Assembly (NCBI RefSeq): GCF_047495875.1
Contig: NC_092463.1
Span: 15,930,724-15,994,723, forward strand
DNA length: 64,000 bases
Direction of reading: 5' to 3'
Source of the DNA: Pithys albifrons albifrons
Lineage: Eukaryota; Chordata; Aves; Passeriformes; Thamnophilidae
This document shows positions 59,601-64,000 of this stretch, piece after piece. The position numbers were made by a program, and so were the translations under genes. The first letter of the stretch is position 1, and the number at the start of each line of letters is the position of its first letter. The notes beneath the pieces were generated by a model. That model did not search any database, was not told where the DNA came from, and worked only from the letters and a program-made list of their open reading frames with translations.

Positions 59601-62600
59601 TCTCCTCACAATCTTAAATTGTGATCCTCTTCCTTTGCACGCCAACATGCACCAAAAACAAAGGCTGAAAAACTTGGAAAGGTTTGCTGAGCGAGAGAGG
59701 TAGGTTGATTTTCAAGTTCCTAGTAAAGAAAAAATCATGTAAAGGGTAATGCGAAGGGAAAACAACTCTGTTAAGAGTAGGAGCAGGCTGAAGAAGTTAG
59801 CTGGGGATGTGAGTCCCCATCAGTTCATGAGCCCAAGTTATTAACAATGAAGGATGAGGTTCCATAGGATAGTTGAGGTGATGAACTGGAGCAAGTTCAG
59901 TGAAAGGCCACCAGGATATTCAAGAAGCACTGGCTCTGCAAGAGGAGATGGTGAAGGCACTGGGTTTGTAAAAATACTTTGTGGGGACCCAATGGCAGCC
60001 TTTTGATACCTTAAAAGAAGGTTATCCAGTAGATGAAGCCAGGCTTTTCAGAGTGGTGCATGATAGGAGGATAAGGGATAATGGGTGTAAGTTGAAACAG
60101 ATTCAGGGCTTTTTCTCTGTGAGGACAGTTGAGCATTGGAATAGGCAAGCTGCTTTCTCTTGGAGTTTGTGGAGGCTCAGTTGAATAAAGCCCTGAGCAA
60201 CCTGATCCAGCCTTGCAGCTCATCCTGCATTGAGGAGGAGGTTGGACAAGAGACCGCCTGAGGTTCTGTGAATTATACTGCAGCTCATTGCTGCTGAAGG
60301 ACCTGTCACTTGCCTTGTTTTCAGACATAGCTTTTATGACCATCTTGCACACCTGCAGCTCATTATTTAAGACTTGATCCTTTGTAAGTCTTTGAATGTT
60401 ACTAAGCCATTAGTAAACTAACCCATTTGTTGTGTTAGGGTCTTGCAGGTTTATTCAGATGAATTAGCTTCCAGAGGGTCAGGTTATCCTGGAACAATGC
60501 AAGAGAAGGGGCAATTGTGCCTTTCAGCAGCTGTGGGCAAGCCAGAGTTTACCCAGGCAGACCATTTTAAGAAATACTGTTTCCTGATGGCTTTGGGACA
60601 GTGTTTGGGAGGAGGTTGGTGGTCTCAGTACTTCCATAATCCAGAAGTCTCACGGTTTAGACTGCTGTAAAATGCTGCTATGAACTTGTGCATGCTGTCT
60701 GGGAATTTATGCTTTGTTAATAGATTGAGGCAGAGAGAACACAGGTTGAATTGCTGTGATGGATCTGCAGTATCCCTTGACAAAACAGTATTGATAACAT
60801 TGACCCAGGTCAGAATGGGTGTTTTCAGAGACTGCAGAGTTTCAAGGCAAGAAAGAAATTTATGAGACCATCTCGCATGGCATTCTGCAGATTGCAAGCC
60901 ATAGGATTTTCTCTTGTTATTACTTCTTTGAACCTTGTAGCAATAAAATATGCAATCAGATGCCATACAGCTTAGCAAATTTCCATTACCTAAAAGTAAT
61001 TCATTTCAGTTTCTGGGGAATGTTTTTAGAACAAATTATTCCATATCTTAAGGAGATTTTTGTCTCTGTAGTAGACTATTTATATAAAAGAACAACTTTG
61101 AGTAGTTCATCATATCAAGGGATAAGGAGAAATACTAATTGTCAGACCAGAATCCTCTCCTTGCATTTCTAGCTCTTTATTTACTGAGAGAGCTTATTTG
61201 AGTGCAAGATGGTAGAAGATATTTCAGCCCCAAAAAGCTGTTATTTATAAATATATAATGTTAGTAATGTGGTTTTTCTCAACTGGTAAATCTTTTAATA
61301 ACATGTCTGTACTGCCAAAGGATCGACTGTGTTTTTAATGGTATGTCATATCAACCTAAAGATGTTTTTAAACTAAACCTGGACAGTGCGCTGAAAAATT
61401 TATCAAAGGGGAACATACCCCCCCTCCCTTCCATATGGAATAGCAATTTGTTCTAGAGTTCTTGTGAACTGAGAGAGAAGAAAAGTATAGGAAAACAGGA
61501 TCCAACAAGGTAGTGAATTTCTTTATTGGAAACAGAATAGACTTGCTGAAGATAACATTTGCATTTTTTAATGTTTTTTTAAGAATTGTTTCAAGACTGC
61601 CTCTGATGTAATATTGGGTATTATTTCTGTAAGGGCAAGCAGAATGCATATTTCTGGCAGGTGATATAGTATAAATGTGTTGCTTAAACTGCTGTGGTAG
61701 AATTCTATATTGTTGTATTTTATGTTCCTCAGCTTGTGATTTACTCTTCAATTTTATGTTCATTAAATTTTGTCATTTTCTCAGCTGTATCCTCCTGACA
61801 ACAGATGTTGCAGCTCGTGGTCTTGATATTCCCAATGTGCAGCATGTCATCCACTACCAGGTTAAGTATTTTTAATGTTTTTACTTTTACTGTTTTGATT
61901 TGAAATGAGCTTTTGCTGATCCAAATCCTGAACACCATGAAGCTGTTATTCTTGGTCCTGTATATAGTACAGTCCCCAAGTATAGAGATTTAATCATTTA
62001 ATGGTCCTTAGTGCTTTATACTTAAAGATCTCATTGCTGCAGTGACTGACTGCAATAGGTAGTACTTTATGAATGTGTGATTACGTATCAGAACTGACAT
62101 AATACCTGTGATCCTTCTTGCTTTTTGTTTAACTGTGGTATACAAAGGTGTCAAATGACTGTTGTATAACTCTTCTCTGAGGACATGTGAAATGTTTTCC
62201 TGCTTTGCGAATGAAATGACAGAGAGTCAGAAGTTAGGAGAGACTCACAAAAGATTATGCAAGAAAGAATGCTGGATCAGAGAACAAAAGTGTGTCAAGA
62301 CCTCCTCTTTTACATTACTTTCATCTGTGTTATGCGCAATGTATTGCATGTTTATATAGCCCAGTATTCTCTGGCAGCCTCTTGTCCAAAGCACGACAGG
62401 CTGCTGCTCACTTTCCATGGACAGCTTCATGGCTTCTCTGAATACTTGCAGGTCCCTCGTACTTCCGAGTTGTACGTGCACAGAAGTGGTCGAACAGCCC
62501 GAGCTGCCAATGAGGGCCTCAGCCTACTGCTGATTGGCCCTGATGACTTGATCAATTTTCGGAAAATTTATAAAACATTGGGGAAGAGTGAAGAGCTGCC

Positions 62601-62640
62601 GTTTTTCCCAGTTGATAACAAGTGCATGACTTCTATCAAG
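52970..62640 (+). CDS. DDX24: DDX24, DEAD-box ATP-dependent RNA helicase (N-terminal 681 residues)
   Basis: Spliced CDS on the plus strand: 52970..53699, 56618..56995, 58666..58819, 59184..59699, 61785..61860, 62452..62640. DDX24 is a nucleolar DEAD-box helicase; in other vertebrates it is tied to ribosome biogenesis and to RNA sensing and p53 control (family knowledge). The frame runs through all junctions without a stop. Lysine-rich and acidic N-terminal extension, residues 1-200. Helicase motifs: Q motif around PTPIQ; motif I AETGSGKT 241-248; Ia PTRELA 350-355; TPGR 399-402; DEAD 426-429; SAT 462-464; IV VFAN 547-550; V TDVAARGLD 599-607; VI HRSGRTAR 628-635. All catalytic residues are intact. 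An acidic insert between motifs I and Ia (about 265-340) is a DDX24 hallmark. The human protein is 859 residues; the last exons, encoding a lysine-rich C-terminus, lie past the right edge. Confidence 0.97.
53700..56617 (+). other. DDX24: DDX24 intron 2
   Basis: 2,918-nt intron that splits the Walker A motif (AETG|SGKT). The donor GTGCAAAT is weak and the acceptor TTTTCTTAG is good. ORFs inside it are chance. No repeat family recognised. Confidence 0.9.
56618..56995 (+). CDS. DDX24: DDX24 exon 3
   Basis: 378 nt. Completes GSGKTLAFAIPMIHSVLQWQ (rest of motif I). It then encodes a charged, histidine- and glutamate/aspartate-rich insert (ENEDEAEKVTHQHVEDSGDE and following). It resumes the core fold with KRPLLGLVLTPTRELAVQVK (motif Ia) up to AVAKFTG. 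The insert looks clearly shorter than in human DDX24. Confidence 0.97.
56996..58665 (+). other. DDX24: DDX24 intron 3
   Basis: 1,670-nt intron, donor GTATGTAG. A small tandem duplication with TGGTAACCAGAT occurs at about 57424-57460. Nothing else recognised. Confidence 0.9.
58666..58819 (+). CDS. DDX24: DDX24 exon 4
   Basis: 154 nt, acceptor TGTTCTAG, donor GTAAAGGT. Encodes GIKTAILVGGMAAQKQERVL, then RKPEIVIATPGRLWELVKER (GG and TPGR motifs), residues 370-420, and leaves AG for exon 5. Confidence 0.97.
58820..59183 (+). other. DDX24: DDX24 intron 4
   Basis: 364-nt intron, AT-rich, with a pyrimidine-rich acceptor ending TGCTTGACAG. Nothing else seen. Confidence 0.9.
59184..59699 (+). CDS. 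DDX24: DDX24 exon 5
   Basis: 516 nt, residues 421-592. Holds the DEAD box (CLVIDEADRMVEKGHF), motif III (FVFSATLTLVHQ), the DDX24-specific lysine-rich linker (KKNAKKMDKKTKLELLMEKV), then the second RecA domain with YPGRTMVFANSIDCVKRLSS (motif IV) and LPLHANMHQKQRLKNLERFA. Donor GTAGGTTG. Confidence 0.97.
59700..61784 (+). other. DDX24: DDX24 intron 5
   Basis: 2,085-nt intron containing a degraded CR1 copy at about 59870-60270. The remainder is AT-rich with no recognised element. Confidence 0.9.
59870..60270 (+). mobile_element. CR1 LINE 3' fragment in DDX24 intron 5
   Basis: Diverged CR1 3' region in the sense orientation of DDX24: GTGAAAGGCCACCAGGATAT near 59899, a block around TTGAGCATTGGAATAGGCAAG-type wording at 60130, and CAACCTGATCCAGCCTTGCA near 60198. 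It ends around GAGGTTCTGTGAATTATACT. Boundaries approximate. Confidence 0.75.
61785..61860 (+). CDS. DDX24: DDX24 exon 6
   Basis: 76 nt, acceptor TTTTCTCAG, donor GTTAAGTA. Completes S593 and encodes CILLTTDVAARGLDIPNVQH then VIHYQ, carrying motif V. It ends on a whole codon. Confidence 0.97.
61861..62451 (+). other. DDX24: DDX24 intron 6
   Basis: 591-nt intron with acceptor GAATACTTGCAG. No repeat recognised. An ORF reads through its 3' part into exon 7 and is a by-product of the real exon. Confidence 0.9.
62452..62640 (+). CDS. DDX24: DDX24 exon 7
   Basis: 189 nt, residues 619-681, whole codons at both ends. Encodes VPRTSELYVHRSGRTARAAN (motif VI), EGLSLLLIGPDDLINFRKIY and KTLGKSEELPFFPVDNKCM. 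Donor GTAAAGAA. Confidence 0.97.
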
Positions 62641-64000
62641 GTAAAGAAACAACAGTCTTTTTGCAGCCTGAATATTTGCTTGCTTGCTTATATTACTGAT
62701 TATATTATTTATATTACTGATATGATATTGCCCATCATGTTCTTTCCAGTTTTCAGATGAACTTTACTCTTGAGGACCTAGATTTGAAAATGAAGTTAAT
62801 CACACTTAATATTTTTTTAAGCAATATGTATGATTTCTCCTTAATAGCTGGCCCAAGAAAGGTGTTAAACATAAACATCACTTATGTTTTTCTTGTATGT
62901 TGTAGAGCTTCTCCTGGCTAGATTTCCAAAAACATAGGGAAGCAAGTGTGTTTTCTGACTGGGTATCTGGGATGGCTCTGCTAAGTACGTTGTTCAAAGC
63001 CTCTTGTGCTAGGAACAGACTGGACAACAGTAGCAGGTCCATGGGTGTTCAGTGGTCTTCACCTGCCTCTTCTCAGCTGAAGTAGTGAGTTGTCTGCTTT
63101 TCTCAAAGTTCCTGTACTGTGGGGCATTGTATGCCACTGAACCCTGTCAAACTCGCTATGTTCCCTTTCCTAGGTTACTGCCCATTTTAAGGAGAATTCA
63201 GTCATTCACTAACTCACAAGGTAGACAAGGGTTAGGATTTACAAAACAATATGTTCTAAGAAGCATCTAGTCACTGCAGATTTTCTGCTTCTTGAATAAG
63301 AGGCCATTTCATGTCTCAGCATTCTACTAACAGCTTGAGTGACATCAGCCATGTATGAATGGGACATATTTAAATACTGGGTTTGAAAGGAATTCAAGGT
63401 TGGGATGTCTGACTATTGCACAGTCATTGACAACAAGAGAGAATGCAAGCAGTCAGATAAGGCAACAGATACCTTCCTTATGGTATTCTGATTCAGGTTT
63501 ATCCAATTGGCTTGGACTGAGCCCAGGGTCTACAGCAGTGGCTACCGCAGTATTCTCACCTTGGGAATAATGTCAGCAAGTTTCAAAGCTCAGGCTTGCT
63601 GAAGATAGGGTATTTGACATTAATCTTTCAGGAGATGCAGCTTTCTGAAGAAAATCAATAAATGCTTCCACAGAATAATTTTTCTCCTCTTCATGGTAAC
63701 AAAGAGAATTTGATTTCCCACCCTGTCTTCTTACTGCCCCTTTTCATCCACTAAATGTTTCTGGTTACTGAAAGAAATCTCTTGTTTTTAAGAGTGTTTC
63801 TTCAGAGGTTGCTGCTGTTTCTTGATGAGTATTCTTGTCTCTTATGCTCTGTCAATTAACGAGCAAATAAATGTTGTTTCCATACTTCAATTCTCCTGCC
63901 ACCCTAATGATCTTTCCTCTCTGAATAGTGCTCCTCTCCCCAGAAGAGATACCTTTGTAATTGTACTTGCAGGACTCCAGCCTCACAGGCCCTTCAAACA
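62641..64000 (+). other. DDX24: DDX24 intron 7 (partial)
   Basis: 1,360 nt after the exon 7 donor. The next exon should open with an equivalent of ERIRLARQIEKSEYRNFQ; I found nothing like it before the window ends. No repeat recognised. Confidence 0.8.

Noticed and set aside
1..64000. CRISPR arrays, bacterial operons, riboswitches, phage or plasmid features
   Set aside because: No regularly spaced repeats and no prokaryotic gene structure; the window is intron-rich vertebrate DNA.

Overview
This is vertebrate nuclear DNA, almost certainly from a bird and probably a passerine. The coding exons are short and phase-matched, with GT/AG introns. Many truncated copies of the avian CR1 LINE family are present. 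Two short elements look like the tRNA-Ile-headed, CR1-tailed SINE known from songbirds (TguSINE1 type), and two solo LTRs of avian endogenous-retrovirus style occur. Nothing bacterial, organellar or viral-genomic was seen.

The window holds the 5' parts of two protein-coding genes in head-to-head orientation. On the minus strand is PPP4R4 (regulatory subunit 4 of protein phosphatase 4). Its first seven coding exons lie at 42660-42547, 42054-41981, 15663-15561, 8715-8568, 7846-7773, 5680-5574 and 4020-3913. They encode about 234 residues (8 more from an optional upstream ATG), and the gene runs off the left edge. On the plus strand is DDX24 (DEAD-box RNA helicase). A non-coding first exon ends at 52491, and coding exons lie at 52970-53699, 56618-56995, 58666-58819, 59184-59699, 61785-61860 and 62452-62640. 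They encode 681 residues and every canonical helicase motif through motif VI. The C-terminal exons lie beyond the right edge. Exon phases agree across every junction in both genes.

Region by region: 1-42.5 kb is the PPP4R4 body. It is mostly intron, including a 26.3 kb second intron that collects most of the repeats, among them a tight cluster of three same-strand CR1 copies at 31.96-36.12 kb and an ERVL-like solo LTR at 27.03-27.61 kb. 42.64-43.47 kb is the PPP4R4 CpG-island promoter. 43.5-51.9 kb is an AT-rich spacer with an old antisense LINE relic, an (AAAC)-rich tract and a second solo LTR. 51.93-52.64 kb is the DDX24 CpG-island promoter, with two perfect CRE palindromes and a 43-bp GC-rich tandem repeat. 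52.5-64 kb is the DDX24 body.

The two genes act in separate processes: PPP4R4 modulates a serine/threonine phosphatase, while DDX24 is a nucleolar helicase linked to ribosome biogenesis and RNA handling. What they share is a divergent arrangement that, from general knowledge of the human 14q32 locus, is conserved with mammals. I found no new multigene system. The noteworthy signals are in the promoters and in the repeat content.
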